Positions 18,798 to 28,763 of a stretch of DNA of 64,000 nt are shown one piece after another. Origin of the DNA: Hymenobacter sp. BRD67 (GTDB lineage Bacteria; Bacteroidota; Bacteroidia; Cytophagales; Hymenobacteraceae); assembly GCF_013256425.1 (NCBI RefSeq), contig NZ_CP053904.1, forward strand, positions 3,286,001 to 3,350,000. The letters are read 5' to 3'. Position numbers and translations under genes: made by a program. Below the pieces are notes generated by a model, which was not told the DNA's origin, did no database searches, and worked only from the letters and a program-made list of their open reading frames with translations. How positions within the stretch are numbered: the first letter of the stretch is position 1; every line of letters begins with the position of its first letter.

Positions 18798-19007
18798 CTA
18801 AGCTTGGTTAGAAGCCTGCTCATTGTTCCGACGCGAAAGCTCCGTTTGCAGGCGAGCAACGGTTTTGCGGTTGGCCTTCAGGCGGCCGGGGTTTTCGAGC
18901 GGGCTGATAGCGTGCGCAAAGCGCATCTGCTGGCCGTTGGTTTGCTCGGTTTTGATTTGCGTGCGCAGGTCGTCGAGCGACAGGGCGCGGATTGCTTCGT
19001 TTTTCAT
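18798..19007 (-). CDS. rpmC: 50S ribosomal protein L29
   Basis: 69 residues: [53 protein letters not shown]. Two-helix protein at the exit tunnel, docking surface for nascent-chain factors. Four bases after rplP. Confidence 0.95.
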   Translation of the reverse strand: MKNEAIRALSLDDLRTQIKTEQTNGQQMRFAHAISPLENPGRLKANRKTVARLQTELSRRNNEQASNQA

Positions 19008-19011
19008 CGGA

Positions 19012-19440
19012 TTAAGCAGCGTTCTCTACGTAGTCGCGACGAACTACAAATGAGGTACGAACCGGCAGCTTCTGAGCCGCCAGACGCAGCGACTCCTTCG
19101 CGGTTTCGAGGCTCACGCCATCCGATTCAAACATGATTTGGCCAGGCTTCACGCAGGCTACCCAATACTCGGGCGAACCTTTACCCTTACCCATCCGCAC
19201 TTCAGCAGGCTTCTTGGTAATTGGCTTATCTGGGAAAATGCGAATCCATACTTGCCCTTCGCGTTTCATGGCACGGGTCATGGCAATACGGGCAGCCTCA
19301 ATCTGGCGAGCCGTAATCCAAGAGATTTCCAGTGACTTAAGCGCGAACGAACCGAAGTCTATGGAGCTGCCGCGGTAGGCCAGGCCTGTTACGCGACCCT
19401 TTTGCATCTTGCGATACTTGGTCCTTTTCGGTTGTAACAT
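19012..19440 (-). CDS. rplP: 50S ribosomal protein L16
   Basis: 142 residues: [80 protein letters not shown]. Organises the A-site region of the peptidyl transferase centre. Confidence 0.97.
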   Translation of the reverse strand: MLQPKRTKYRKMQKGRVTGLAYRGSSIDFGSFALKSLEISWITARQIEAARIAMTRAMKREGQVWIRIFPDKPITKKPAEVRMGKGKGSPEYWVACVKPGQIMFESDGVSLETAKESLRLAAQKLPVRTSFVVRRDYVENAA

Positions 19441-19477
19441 TTGAGTAAAAAAAGAAAACTTGAAAAATATTAGCAGT

Positions 19478-19515
19478 GAACCGTACCCTGAACAAAATGA
19501 TTCAGGATACGGCTC
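19478..19515 (-). repeat. Hairpin between rpsC and rplP
   Basis: Arms ccgtaccctgaa (19481-19492) and ttcaggatacgg (19501-19512) pair with one mismatch, which is a U-G pair in the minus-strand RNA, around an 8-base loop. Located in the 93-base gap after rpsC. Downstream on the minus strand is A-rich on one strand (TTTTCTTTTTTT in the RNA), so partial termination is possible. Confidence 0.6.
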
Positions 19516-19533
19516 AGACTAGTTTAAGTAACC

Positions 19534-20429
19534 CTAGCGACGGGGGCCGCCACCCTGGCCGCCGCGGTTGCCACCGCCAGCGGGGCCACCGCCTTGACCA
19601 CCACGGTTGCCACCGCCTTGGCCGCCCTGGCCACCACGGGGCCACCGGCGGCGCCGTCACGACGCGGGCCACGGTCGCCATCGCGACGCGGACCACGGTC
19701 GTTGCGGTCACCATCGCGGCGCGGACCACGGTCGCCACCACGGCCGCCACGGTCATCACCACCCTGCTGACCAGCAGGCACTTGGTTTGGCGAGAGGTCG
19801 GGCTTGCCGAATACCTCACCGCGCATTACCCACACCTTGATGCCGATTTTGCCATACACCGTTTGGGCTTCCGACAGAGCATAGTCGATGTCGGCGCGCA
19901 GCGTGTGCAGCGGGGTACGACCTTCTTTGTACTGCTCCGAGCGAGCAATCTCGGCACCACCTAGGCGGCCACCGCACTGAATTTTGATGCCTTCAGCACC
20001 AGCCCGCATAGCAGCCTGGATAGACATCTTCATGGCGCGACGGAACGAGATACGAGCAGCCAGCTGCTGTGCGATGCTCTCCCCTACCAGGCGAGCGTCC
20101 AGCTCAGGACGCTTAATCTCAAAGATGTTGATTTGAACGTCCTTCTTGGTGATTTCCTTGAGCTCGTCCTTGATCTTATCAACCTCCTGGCCACCTTTAC
20201 CGATTACCACCCCCGGACGAGCCGTGTTGATGGTGATGGTAATCCGCTTCAGGGTGCGCTCGATAACGATGCGCGAGATACCGCCCTTTTGGATACGGGC
20301 GTTGATGTACTTGCGGATTTTCTCGTCCTCAACGAGTTTGTCGGCAAAATCCTTGCCGCCGTACCAGTTTGAGTCCCAGCCTTTAATAACGCCGAGTCGG
20401 AAACCGACGGGATTTACTTTCTGTCCCAT
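19534..20429 (-). CDS. rpsC: 30S ribosomal protein S3 with about 80-residue RGG/RGP tail, one-base deletion
   Basis: Canonical S3 to about residue 218: [22 protein letters not shown] motif [16 protein letters not shown]-terminal domain [19 protein letters not shown]. Then a disordered tail of [11 protein letters not shown] and GGQGG repeats. The tail frame shifts at the G run 19638-19641; adding one base turns an Ala/Val-rich end into [16 protein letters not shown] and ends GGGPRR at 19534, total 298 residues. S3 lines the mRNA entry tunnel and has helicase activity with S4 and S5. Confidence 0.93.
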
Positions 20430-20435
20430 GATAGA

Positions 20436-20887
20436 TTAAGCGTTGGCAGGGGTTTCGTTGGCAGGCTTGTTTTTGTCGGGCGCAGCTACTGGCTGGTTAT
20501 TGCTACGATTCAGCTTGTTGCGCTCTTTACGAGTCAGCTGCGATTCGAGAGGCGGACCAACTACCAAGGTAACATGGTTGCTACGCTTGCGGATACGATG
20601 GCCGCGACCCTGGGGGCAGGGCGCAGACGCTTCAGTTGGCGTCCTTCGTCCACCATGATTTCGGTCACGTAGAGGTCAGCATCTTCGATACGCTCGTCAG
20701 CATTCTTAGCCTGCCAGTTGGCTAGCGCCGACAAGAGGAGCTTTTCGATGCGCTCAGCGCCCGAATTGGCTTCGAAGCGGAGCAGGCCGAGGGCCTGGGT
20801 AACGCGCTTGCCGCGTACCAGATTGGCTACCAAGCGCATTTTGCGCGGCGAGGTAGGTACGTTGCGGAGTTTGGCTACTGCTTCCAT
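20436..20887 (-). CDS. rplV: 50S ribosomal protein L22, one-base deletion
   Basis: Starts MEAVAKLRNVPTSPRKMRLV at 20887. The frame breaks after RLRPAP. One base missing in the G run 20612-20616 restores QGRGHRIRKRSNHVTLVVG and a Lys/Asn/Pro-rich end KPANETPANA, 150 residues. Its beta-hairpin lines the exit tunnel. The end lies 7 bases from rpsC. Confidence 0.92.
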
Positions 20888-20888
20888 C

Positions 20889-21167
20889 TTAACGCTTGCC
20901 TTTATCTTTTTTGGCGACGTGACCGCGGAAGTTGCGCGTGGGCGCAAACTCGCCGAGCTTGTGGCCCACCATGTTTTCAGTTACATAGACCGGGATGAAC
21001 TTGTTCCCGTTGTGGACTGCGAAGGTGTGGCCTACGAAGTCGGGCGAAATCATCGAGCGCCGCGACCAGGTTTTAACCACCGACTTCTTGCCAGCGCTTT
21101 CGAGCGCTTCTACCTTTTTCTCGAGCCGGAAGTCAATGTACGGCCCTTTTTTGAGTGAACGTGCCAT
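20889..21167 (-). CDS. rpsS: 30S ribosomal protein S19
   Basis: 92 residues: [60 protein letters not shown]. Head protein next to S13. One base separates it from rplV. Confidence 0.97.
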   Translation of the reverse strand: MARSLKKGPYIDFRLEKKVEALESAGKKSVVKTWSRRSMISPDFVGHTFAVHNGNKFIPVYVTENMVGHKLGEFAPTRNFRGHVAKKDKGKR

Positions 21168-21170
21168 ATA

Positions 21171-21998
21171 TTACTTCTTGCCTTTGCGGCTGACAATCAG
21201 GTTCTCAGAATACTTGTTCTTGTTGCGGGTCTTCTGACCCTTCGCGAAGATACCGTTACGGCTACGTGGGTGACCACCCGACGATTTACCTTCACCACCA
21301 CCCATTGGGTGGTCAACAGGGTTCATGGCTACACCACGAACGCGGGGGCGACGACCAGCCCAACGGTTGCGACCGGCTTTGCCCATCACCACGTTCATAT
21401 GGTCGCCGTTAGATACTGTACCAACCGTGGCCGTGCAGGTAACGAGTACCATGCGCATCTCACCGGAGGGCAGCTTGAGGGTAGCGTACCGCTCTTCGCG
21501 GGCGACGAGCTGGGCATACGTGCCAGCTGAGCGAGCGATAGCAGCACCTTGACCGGGCTGCAGCTCAATGTTATGCACGATAGTACCGAGGGGCATCTCG
21601 CGAAGCGGCAACGCGTTGCCAAGGTCGGGAGCTACGCCAGGACCCGATACGATGGTCGCGTCTACGTTCAGGCCAGCGGGGGCGATGATGTAGCGCTTCT
21701 CGCCGTCGGCGTAATGTAGCAAGGCGATGCGCGCCGTGCGGTTGGGGTCGTACTCAATAGTCTTCACCGTGGCCGGAACACCGTTCTTGTCACGCTTGAA
21801 GTCTACGATACGATACTGGGTCTTGTGTCCACCGCCAATATAGCGGTTAGACATTTTACCCGAAGAGTTGCGGCCACCGCTCTTTTTGAGCGAGGTCAGC
21901 AACGACTTCTCCGGCGTCGACGTCGTTAGCTCGTCGAAGGCCGGGGCCACGCGGAAGCGTTGGCCTGGCGTGGTTGGTCTGAGTTTTTTAAGTGCCAT
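21171..21998 (-). CDS. rplB: 50S ribosomal protein L2
   Basis: 275 residues. Contains [39 protein letters not shown] and the peptidyl-transferase-centre signature [20 protein letters not shown] with its conserved His. Full length with no break. Three bases from rpsS. Confidence 0.98.
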   Translation of the reverse strand: MALKKLRPTTPGQRFRVAPAFDELTTSTPEKSLLTSLKKSGGRNSSGKMSNRYIGGGHKTQYRIVDFKRDKNGVPATVKTIEYDPNRTARIALLHYADGEKRYIIAPAGLNVDATIVSGPGVAPDLGNALPLREMPLGTIVHNIELQPGQGAAIARSAGTYAQLVAREERYATLKLPSGEMRMVLVTCTATVGTVSNGDHMNVVMGKAGRNRWAGRRPRVRGVAMNPVDHPMGGGEGKSSGGHPRSRNGIFAKGQKTRNKNKYSENLIVSRKGKK

Positions 21999-22031
21999 TA
22001 CTAGCTAGTTGGGCTTTTGCGGCGAAGGCAA

Positions 22032-22319
22032 TTAGATATTGCCGTAGAAATCGATGATGTCACCGTCCTTCAGGGTCACAACGGCTTTTTTGCCGTGAGC
22101 GCGACGACCCGAAACCTGGCCACCTTTGGTAGCCTTCGACTTGATTTTGCCAATCGTGCGCATCGTGTTGATGCCAGTCACGGTGACGCCATAAAGCTGC
22201 TCGATGTCTTTCTTAATCTGCACCTTGTTAGCCGTGCGTTCCACTTCGAATACGTAGCGGCCGGTTTCGGTGAGGCTGGTAGCCTTCTCGGTGATAATGG
22301 GGCGTTTCAGCGTGCTCAT
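22032..22319 (-). CDS. rplW: 50S ribosomal protein L23
   Basis: 95 residues: LKRPIITEKATSLTETGRYV, VERTANKVQIKKDIEQLYGV, KAVVTLKDGDIIDFYGNI. Docking site for trigger factor and SRP at the tunnel exit. ATG overlaps the rplD stop by one base. Confidence 0.97.
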   Translation of the reverse strand: MSTLKRPIITEKATSLTETGRYVFEVERTANKVQIKKDIEQLYGVTVTGINTMRTIGKIKSKATKGGQVSGRRAHGKKAVVTLKDGDIIDFYGNI

Positions 22320-22966
22320 TATTCGGCGGAGTTGTTAGCGGTGTACAATTGCTCCAGTGAACGCAAACCATCTTCGCTAATCAGCAAGGTGTCCGTGTTC
22401 AGCAAGTCGTGGGTGTTGAGCGCTACTGGGGTAGCAATTTTCACCTTCTGCACGTTGCGGGCGCTCAGCAGCAGATTCTTGTCAGCCTCAGCAGCTACAT
22501 ACAAGGTCTTGCGGCCGTTGTTGAGCTTCATGCCATTGAGGATGGCAACAAAGTCTTTCGTACGGGGCGTGCTCAGCACCAGGTTTTCAACTAGGGTCAC
22601 TTTGCCTTCGCGAGCCAGCACCGAAAGGGCCGACAGGCGCGCAACGCGCTTGGTTTTCTTATTCAGCTTAAAGCTGTAATCGCGCGGACGAGGGCCGAAC
22701 ATCCGGCCACCACCTACGAACACACCCGACTTCATCGAACCAGCGCGGGCACCGCCGGTGCCTTTCTGCTTCTTCAGCTTCTTGGTGGTGCGAGCGATTT
22801 CAGCGCGCTCCTTCGATTTGTGCGTACCCTGGCGCTGGTTGGCCAGGTACTGCTTCACGTCGAGGTACATGACGTGCTCGTTCGGCTCGTGGCCGAACAC
22901 GGCGTCGGACAGCGTAACCTTGCGGCCGGTGTCTTCGCCTTTGCTATTGAATACGGACAGTTCCAT
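22319..22966 (-). CDS. rplD: 50S ribosomal protein L4
   Basis: 215 residues from the ATG at 22966 (MELSVFNSKGEDTGRKVTLS). The long tunnel loop is recognisable (QKGTGGARAGSMKSGVFVGG, FGPRPRDYSFKLNKKTKRVA). In enterobacteria L4 autoregulates the S10 operon; no such leader is identified here. The longer frame to 23035 overlaps rplC and is rejected. Confidence 0.96.
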   Translation of the reverse strand: MELSVFNSKGEDTGRKVTLSDAVFGHEPNEHVMYLDVKQYLANQRQGTHKSKERAEIARTTKKLKKQKGTGGARAGSMKSGVFVGGGRMFGPRPRDYSFKLNKKTKRVARLSALSVLAREGKVTLVENLVLSTPRTKDFVAILNGMKLNNGRKTLYVAAEADKNLLLSARNVQKVKIATPVALNTHDLLNTDTLLISEDGLRSLEQLYTANNSAE

Positions 22967-22985
22967 CTCTAGTAAGCTTAGCAGG

Positions 22986-23606
22986 TTATTTCTCCAGAAC
23001 CACGTAGCCGTTCTTGGCGCCGGGCACCGAGCCACTCACCAGAATCAGGTTCTTATCAGCCACAATACGCATCACTTTCAGGTTCTGAATCTTGACGCGG
23101 TCGGTGCCCATGCGGCCACCCATGCGCATTCCTTTGAATACGCGCGAAGGCCACGAGCACGCACCGATAGAACCGGGGTGACGCAGACGGTTGTGCTGAC
23201 CGTGGGTTTGACCACCCACGCCCTGGAAGTTGTAGCGCTTTACAACCCCTTGAAAGCCTTTACCTTTTGAGGTACCTACTACGTCAACGAACTCACCTTC
23301 TTCGAACAGCGAGGTTTCAACCGTGCTGCCCAGGGTATACGTTGCGATGTCTTCCGTGCGGAACTCGACAAGGCGCTTTTTGGGGGTGGTACCGGCTTTC
23401 GCGAAGTGACCAGCCAGCGCCTTGGTAGTACGCTTGGCTTTCTTCTCGCCGTAGCCGAGCTGAACAGCATTATAGCCGTCAGTTTCGACAGTTTTAACCT
23501 GCGTCACTACGCACGGACCCGCTTCGATGAGCGTGCAGGGAATGTTCTTCCCGTCCGGAGTGAAGAGGCTTGTCATACCGATTTTTTTACCGATGATGCC
23601 AGGCAT
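22986..23606 (-). CDS. rplC: 50S ribosomal protein L3
   Basis: 206 residues: [60 protein letters not shown]. First gene of this part of the S10 operon: rpsJ, normally immediately upstream, is 2.5 kb away behind two glycan genes, and rplC has its own promoter. Confidence 0.97.
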   Translation of the reverse strand: MPGIIGKKIGMTSLFTPDGKNIPCTLIEAGPCVVTQVKTVETDGYNAVQLGYGEKKAKRTTKALAGHFAKAGTTPKKRLVEFRTEDIATYTLGSTVETSLFEEGEFVDVVGTSKGKGFQGVVKRYNFQGVGGQTHGQHNRLRHPGSIGACSWPSRVFKGMRMGGRMGTDRVKIQNLKVMRIVADKNLILVSGSVPGAKNGYVVLEK

Positions 23607-23669
23607 TCTGTGTGGATATTAAATGACACAAAAAGAAAAGGCCCGAGTGGCCTTTTCGCTAAGGGAGTG

Positions 23670-23701
23670 CAAAGGTAGTGGTTTTTGCTGAGAAAAACCA
23701 A
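23670..23701 (-). promoter_or_regulatory. Promoter for rplC operon
   Basis: Minus strand TTG (23701-23699), 21 bases, TACCTTTG (23677-23670), 64 bases upstream of the rplC ATG. It lets the S10 operon be transcribed independently of rpsJ. Confidence 0.75.
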
Positions 23702-23760
23702 GTTGGCGCATAAAATAATTTTCACTCAGGCTGTTAGCTACAGAAAAGCCAGGCGATGAG

Positions 23761-23797
23761 CAACCTATATAATATAATTTATATATTATATAGGTTG
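23761..23797 (-). terminator. Perfect 16-bp AT-rich hairpin after the O-antigen ligase gene
   Basis: Arms caacctatataatata (23761-23776) and tatattatataggttg (23782-23797) are exact reverse complements around a 5-base loop. The stop codon of the ligase gene (23786-23788) is inside the right arm. It would end the ligase transcript ahead of the rplC promoter. It is unusual for a terminator in being almost all A and T. Confidence 0.6.
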
Positions 23798-25042
23798 CCT
23801 CGGTGCTGCCTCGCTCACCGGGGCTAAGGCAATCAGCATAAACAGCACCCCGACAATGACGCCAATATTGGTTTCCAAGGTGTACTCACTCAGGAAGGAT
23901 AGTGATATTATACAATATATTGCCACTGCCTGAATATTATGCTCCCTGAGCGCCTGCCAGAACGGATAGTAGAACCCGAGCAAAAAGAGCAGCAGGCCCA
24001 GCAATCCATAGGAAACTGCATTGTACAGAAACTGATTATGAGGCAGCGCATAGTTCTCAGCGCTTATTTCGGGGTAACGGTAGCTATACTGCTGTGCCAT
24101 TGCATGGGGCAAGGCCACTTTTCCTATGCCCAGTAGCGGATGCTGCCACAAGAGGGACTCTGCTACTTCGTAGGAATAGATACGGGAAGTAACCGAAAAA
24201 TTATTGGCGGCGCTGGCAATATGGCGATGCTGCGTATCAAACACCGTGTTCCTAATCCGAATCTGGAGCGTCGGAAACAGCAAGAGGCAGGAGCCGCCAA
24301 TAGCGCCAATGGCCAGCAGTCCCAGCACAGAGGGCTTCCAACGCCCCTGGTAGAAAAGCAGGCCGCCCAGATAGGTAAAAATGGCGGCATATACAGTAAG
24401 CAGCCCACTGCGCACTGCAAGTAGATGTTGAAACAGAAAGAGTAGCGTGATGCTGACAGCTACCAGAACTTTCAGGCTACGGGCAACTCCTTTGGTAAGC
24501 AGCATATCTACTCCGGCAACAATCGAGATGCTTATCAGTAGACTAAACCGGATATGGTCTGGCTCAGTGGGCATTACCTGTGAGCGGGAATAAAGCGCGT
24601 CTATCTCTTTAGAGTGGTGCAGATAGTGGATGGTAGCTCCCAGTGCAGAGAGTAAGCAGCAGCTAATAAGTATTAGCCATACCTGCTGCTTTTGCGCGGT
24701 GCCCCAGCTTGGCAGCAATACGAAAGCGAGCGGCAGAAGCAATAATGGCAGTTGCAGGAGCAGGTCTTTCTGGAAATCCTGGTTGGTAATGCTGCTGTGT
24801 AGCAGCCCGGCCAGCATATGTACCCCATAAACTACCACAAAGCTTAGCAGCTGAGGTGCATATCTGCGCTGCGCTACCACTTTATGCTGCAAGGCGTATG
24901 CTAACGCAGTAAGCGTAAATCCAGCTATTCCAATGCTAGGTAACACCAGCACCCAGCGCGTCAGAAACAAGCCGGCAATAATTACTCCTACCCAGTATAC
25001 ACTCAGTTGCCGTACCCGGAACTCCGAAAAAAAACGCCACAT
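23786..25042 (-). CDS. O-antigen ligase / Wzy-type polymerase family membrane protein
   Basis: 418 residues with about ten transmembrane segments. The Wzy_C pattern is visible: HLLAVRSGLLTVYAAIF in the middle, then a large periplasmic loop with PLLGIGKVALPHAMAQQY and LPHNQFLYNAVSYGLLGL, which carries the conserved His. Such proteins join or polymerise O-antigen or capsule units at the outer face of the inner membrane. It interrupts the ribosomal run between rpsJ and rplC and is divergent from a glycosyltransferase gene. The substrate is unknown. Confidence 0.75.
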   Translation of the reverse strand: MWRFFSEFRVRQLSVYWVGVIIAGLFLTRWVLVLPSIGIAGFTLTALAYALQHKVVAQRRYAPQLLSFVVVYGVHMLAGLLHSSITNQDFQKDLLLQLPLLLLPLAFVLLPSWGTAQKQQVWLILISCCLLSALGATIHYLHHSKEIDALYSRSQVMPTEPDHIRFSLLISISIVAGVDMLLTKGVARSLKVLVAVSITLLFLFQHLLAVRSGLLTVYAAIFTYLGGLLFYQGRWKPSVLGLLAIGAIGGSCLLLFPTLQIRIRNTVFDTQHRHIASAANNFSVTSRIYSYEVAESLLWQHPLLGIGKVALPHAMAQQYSYRYPEISAENYALPHNQFLYNAVSYGLLGLLLFLLGFYYPFWQALREHNIQAVAIYCIISLSFLSEYTLETNIGVIVGVLFMLIALAPVSEAAPRQPI

Positions 25043-25258
25043 TTGATAAACAGTACATACTAATTGTGCGGTGACTGCCAGCGCTCAGGCGAAACTGGCC
25101 AAGTCTTGGCAGCAATCATAGTAGACAAAGATAAGCGGCTTAAAAAAGTATTAGGCGCTTTTCCGTAAGGACCGTCGGGCCGGCAACGCACATTGGGCAA
25201 ACCCGGCATCAAGTGCCTTACTTATCCATCGTAGCGGCGCTGAACGCTATTTTTACTT

Positions 25259-26092
25259 ATGACTCCTACTAAAGCATCTGTTATTATTTCCGTTTATAAC
25301 CGGTTCGACTTTCTGCAGCTGGTACTGGCCGGACTCGAAACCCAAACAGAAAAAGACTTTGAGGTCATCATTTCCGACGATGGCTCCAGCGAAGCCTTTG
25401 TTGCCCAGCTCACGGCCCTACGTCAAGGCTCTTCATTAAGAATCACTCACAATTGGCACCCCGACGCGGGGTTTCTAAAAAACCGGATTCTCAACGCTTC
25501 CATTCGGCTAGCTCAAGGCCAGCAGCTTATCTTTTTGGATGGCGACTGCATTCCTCATCCTGCTTTTGTGGCCGAGCACCTAGCCCACGGGGGCCTGGGC
25601 CGCTGCCTGGCTGGCCGGCGCATCGATATATCTGCGCGGCTCACTGCTCAGCTTACGCCTGAGCTAGTCCGGCAAGGTATTCTGCAAAGTCCGGCTATTA
25701 TGCTGGGTCAACTGGCAGATTTTTTGAGGCGGCGTACGTTCCACTTTATGAATGGCTTTTACGTAACGAATACTTGGTTACGACGATATTTCAACCGCAA
25801 AGAGCGCGGCCTGCTCGGAGCCAACTTTTCGGTGATGAAGGCCGATTTTGAAGCCATTAATGGTTTCGACGAACGCTATACCGCTCCCACCTTCGGAGAG
25901 GATTCAGATATTGATTTTCGACTGCGCTTAAACGGAATAAAAATAGTCCCCGTCCTCAATATAGCTGTCGCTTACCACTGTCATCACAAGCTCCTTCCGC
26001 GACCCGCAATAAGCAAGGCGCTATACGACCAAGTAGTACGCGACCGCGTTGCCTTTACGCCTTATGGCTTGATACAAAAATCGTCTTTTTAA
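25259..26092 (+). CDS. Family 2 glycosyltransferase (GT-A fold)
   Basis: 277 residues: VIISVYNRFDFLQLVLAGLE, VIISDDGSSE, metal-binding FLDGDCIPHP, and a C-terminal acceptor part FEAINGFDERYTAPTFGEDS followed by DIDFRLR, as in GT2 enzymes with a galactosyltransferase-type C-terminus. Cytoplasmic sugar transfer to a lipid-linked or surface glycan is likely. Divergent from the ligase gene across 216 bases (25043-25258). That gap has a TATCTTTG -7-like box on the minus strand (25133-25126), but no convincing -33 element on either strand. It is the only plus-strand gene between 1.1 and 47.5 kb. Confidence 0.8.
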   Translation: MTPTKASVIISVYNRFDFLQLVLAGLETQTEKDFEVIISDDGSSEAFVAQLTALRQGSSLRITHNWHPDAGFLKNRILNASIRLAQGQQLIFLDGDCIPHPAFVAEHLAHGGLGRCLAGRRIDISARLTAQLTPELVRQGILQSPAIMLGQLADFLRRRTFHFMNGFYVTNTWLRRYFNRKERGLLGANFSVMKADFEAINGFDERYTAPTFGEDSDIDFRLRLNGIKIVPVLNIAVAYHCHHKLLPRPAISKALYDQVVRDRVAFTPYGLIQKSSF

Positions 26093-26106
26093 GATATACC
26101 AGAAAC

Positions 26107-26144
26107 AAAAAAGCCCCATCAGTAACTACTGATGGGGCTTTTTT
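26107..26144. terminator. Bidirectional terminator between glycosyltransferase and rpsJ
   Basis: Perfect repeat aaaaaagccccatcagt / actgatggggctttttt with a 4-base centre. A and T tracts on both sides serve the two convergent genes. Confidence 0.95.
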
Positions 26145-26161
26145 GATACCTAAGCTCAGGC

Positions 26162-26467
26162 TCAGACTTTGATTTCAACGTCCACGCCGCTGGGCAATTC
26201 CAGCTTCATAAGTGCATCTACCGTTTTGCTGCTGGTCGAGAAAATATCAACCAGCCGCTTGTAGGTGCAAAGCTGGAATTGCTCCCGGCTCTTCTTGTTT
26301 ACGTGGGGCGAGCGAAGTACGGTGTACTTCTCCTTTTCCGTCGGCAACGGAATCGGGCCGCTTACGATAGCGCCGGTCGCTTTAACCGCTTTCACGATTT
26401 TCTCGGCCGACTTATCGACCAACGTGTGGTCGTAGCTTTTCAGCTTGATTCTGATTTTTTGGTTCAT
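26162..26467 (-). CDS. rpsJ: 30S ribosomal protein S10 (NusE)
   Basis: 101 residues: [60 protein letters not shown]. Also a partner of NusB and NusG in antitermination. It ends the rpsL-rpsG-fusA transcript, with a strong terminator after it, instead of heading the S10 operon. Confidence 0.97.
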   Translation of the reverse strand: MNQKIRIKLKSYDHTLVDKSAEKIVKAVKATGAIVSGPIPLPTEKEKYTVLRSPHVNKKSREQFQLCTYKRLVDIFSTSSKTVDALMKLELPSGVDVEIKV

Positions 26468-26513
26468 GGTTGGGAGAGGCCGATTGCCTCAGTGTTAACA
26501 AGCTGAAGGAAAA

Positions 26514-28652
26514 CTATTTACCGCCTTTTATTTTAGCAATGATGGCATCGGCCATGTTTTGCGGTACGGTCTCGTAGTGCGAGAAAGTAAGCGAAGCCGA
26601 GGCACGGCCCGACGACAGCGTGCGCAGGTCGGTAACGTAGCCAAACAGCTCCGACAGCGGCACGTCGGCTTTGATAACCTGGGCACCACCTTTGGTATCC
26701 ATACCCTTCATCAGGCCACGGCGGCGGTTCAGGTCACCCGTTACCGGGCCAGTGTATTCGTCGGGGCAAACTACTTCTACGGCCATGATAGGCTCAAGCA
26801 GTTTCGGACCAGCTTTGCGTGCGGCCTCGCGGAAGCCACCACGGGCGGCGAGTTCAAACGACAGCGCGTCCGAGTCAACGTCGTGGAAGGAACCGTGGTA
26901 CAGACGCACCTTCATGCCCTCAATCGGGAAGCCGGCCAACGGGCCCTGCTTCATGGCCTCTTCGAAGCCCTTCTGGATAGGCGCAATGAATTCACGAGGA
27001 ATCACACCGCCGACGATACCATTCTCGAATTCGAAGCCCGGCTTTTCGGGCTCCGTCTCTTTCGGACCAAGCTCAAACACGATGTCGCCGAACTTACCGC
27101 GGCCACCGGTTTGCTTCTTGTAGGTTTCGCGGTGGTCAACTTTCTTGGTCAGGATTTCTTTGTAAGCAACCTGGGGAGCACCCTGGTTAATTTCTACTTT
27201 GAACTCCCGACGCATCCGGTCGATAATGATTTCGAGGTGCAACTCGCCCATACCGCGCAGTACAGTCTGGCCAGTCTCCTCATCCGTGTTCACGCGCAGG
27301 GTCGGGTCTTCTTCAATGAGTTTGGCGATAGCCATACCCATCTTGTCAACGTCGGCCTGCGTCTTCGGCTCGATAGCATAGCCAATTACCGGCTCCGGGA
27401 ACGACATCGACTCCAGTACCAGCGGGTTCTTCTCGTCGGTCAGCGTATCGCCGGTTTTGATGTCTTTGAAGCCAACACCAGCCGCGATATCACCCGCCTG
27501 AATCTTATCAATCGGGTTCTGCTTGTTGGAGTGCATCTGCATGAGGCGCGAGATACGCTCCTTTTTGCCGGTGCGGTTGTTGAGCACGTACGAACCCCCA
27601 TCGAGCACGCCCGAATAGCAGCGGAAGAAGCAGAGACGTCCAACGTAAGGGTCGGTGGCAATTTTGAACGCCAGAGCGGTGAAAGGCTCCGAGTTGTCGG
27701 GGTGGCGCTCTACCTCAGCCCCGGTGTCGGGGTTGGTGCCCATGATAGCAGGCATGTCGAGCGGCGACGGCAGGTAAGCCATTACGGCATCCAGCATCGT
27801 CTGCACACCTTTGTTCTTGAAGGCCGAGCCGCACAGTACGGGCGAGAACTTCATGTCGATAACCGCTTTGCGGATAACAACCATCATCTCTTCGCGGGTA
27901 ATGCTCTCCGGGTCCTCGAAGAATTTCTCCATCAAGGTATCATCGTAGTCGGCTACGCTCTCGATGAGCTTCTCGCGCCACTCGGCTACCGTTTCCACGA
28001 GGTCTTCGGGAACCGGAACCTCGTTGTACGATTTGCCTTCGGTCGCGTCGTCCCACACAATGGCTTTGCCAGTCAGCAGGTCAACTACGCCTTTAAACGT
28101 GTCTTCAGCGCCAATTGGGATTTGCAGCGGCACCGGGTTAGCGCCGAGCTTATCTTTGATTTCGCTTACCGCCTTGAAGAAGTCGGCACCAGCGCGGTCC
28201 ATCTTGTTGACAAAGCATATGCGCGGAACGCTATATTTGTCAGCCTGACGCCATACCGTTTCCGACTGCGGCTCCACGCCCGATACGGCGCAGAACAGGG
28301 CCACAGCACCGTCCAGCACGCGCAACGAGCGCTCCACCTCTACGGTAAAGTCAACGTGACCAGGGGTGTCGATGAGGTTGATTTTGTATTGGTGCGTCTC
28401 AGGAACCGCGTTGCCCTGCGCATCAGTCGGATAGTTCCAGAAGGTAGTAGTAGCCGCCGAAGTAATGGTGATACCACGCTCCTGCTCCTGCTCCATCCAG
28501 TCCATCGTAGCGGCTCCGTCGTGCACCTCCCCAATCTTGTGGGTTTTGCCGGTGTAGTACAGAATCCGCTCCGAGGTAGTCGTTTTGCCGGCGTCGATAT
28601 GGGCCATGATGCCAATATTGCGCAGGTATTGTAGCTCTTTGTTGACTGCCAT
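26514..28652 (-). CDS. fusA: Translation elongation factor G
   Basis: 712 residues. G1 [16 protein letters not shown]2/switch region with [11 protein letters not shown]3 [10 protein letters not shown]4 NKMDRAGA, then domains II-V ([39 protein letters not shown]). Drives translocation and, with RRF, ribosome recycling. A 691-residue frame on the opposite strand is a codon-bias shadow. Confidence 0.98.
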   Translation of the reverse strand: MAVNKELQYLRNIGIMAHIDAGKTTTSERILYYTGKTHKIGEVHDGAATMDWMEQEQERGITITSAATTTFWNYPTDAQGNAVPETHQYKINLIDTPGHVDFTVEVERSLRVLDGAVALFCAVSGVEPQSETVWRQADKYSVPRICFVNKMDRAGADFFKAVSEIKDKLGANPVPLQIPIGAEDTFKGVVDLLTGKAIVWDDATEGKSYNEVPVPEDLVETVAEWREKLIESVADYDDTLMEKFFEDPESITREEMMVVIRKAVIDMKFSPVLCGSAFKNKGVQTMLDAVMAYLPSPLDMPAIMGTNPDTGAEVERHPDNSEPFTALAFKIATDPYVGRLCFFRCYSGVLDGGSYVLNNRTGKKERISRLMQMHSNKQNPIDKIQAGDIAAGVGFKDIKTGDTLTDEKNPLVLESMSFPEPVIGYAIEPKTQADVDKMGMAIAKLIEEDPTLRVNTDEETGQTVLRGMGELHLEIIIDRMRREFKVEINQGAPQVAYKEILTKKVDHRETYKKQTGGRGKFGDIVFELGPKETEPEKPGFEFENGIVGGVIPREFIAPIQKGFEEAMKQGPLAGFPIEGMKVRLYHGSFHDVDSDALSFELAARGGFREAARKAGPKLLEPIMAVEVVCPDEYTGPVTGDLNRRRGLMKGMDTKGGAQVIKADVPLSELFGYVTDLRTLSSGRASASLTFSHYETVPQNMADAIIAKIKGGK

Positions 28653-28673
28653 TACGGTAGGTTAATTAGCGCG

Positions 28674-28750
28674 TTAGCGGATTGATGAGTTCAGGAAAGA
28701 AGACAACCAAAGCTGGTTAAACATTCAATCTAAGCTCATCAACCCGCTAA
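28674..28750 (-). repeat. Inverted repeat between rpsG and fusA
   Basis: Arms 28674-28689 (ttagcggattgatgag) and 28735-28750 (ctcatcaacccgctaa) match at 15 of 16 positions around a 45-base loop. The single mismatch is tolerable as a wobble pair in one RNA strand. No T run follows. It fills most of the 111-base gap between co-oriented genes. Confidence 0.65.
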
Positions 28751-28763
28751 ACATTCGCGTATA

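Noticed and set aside
26559..28634. 691-codon open frame on the plus strand opposite fusA
   Set aside because: High-GC codon bias of fusA produces open antisense frames; the translation has no recognisable domain and fusA is certain.
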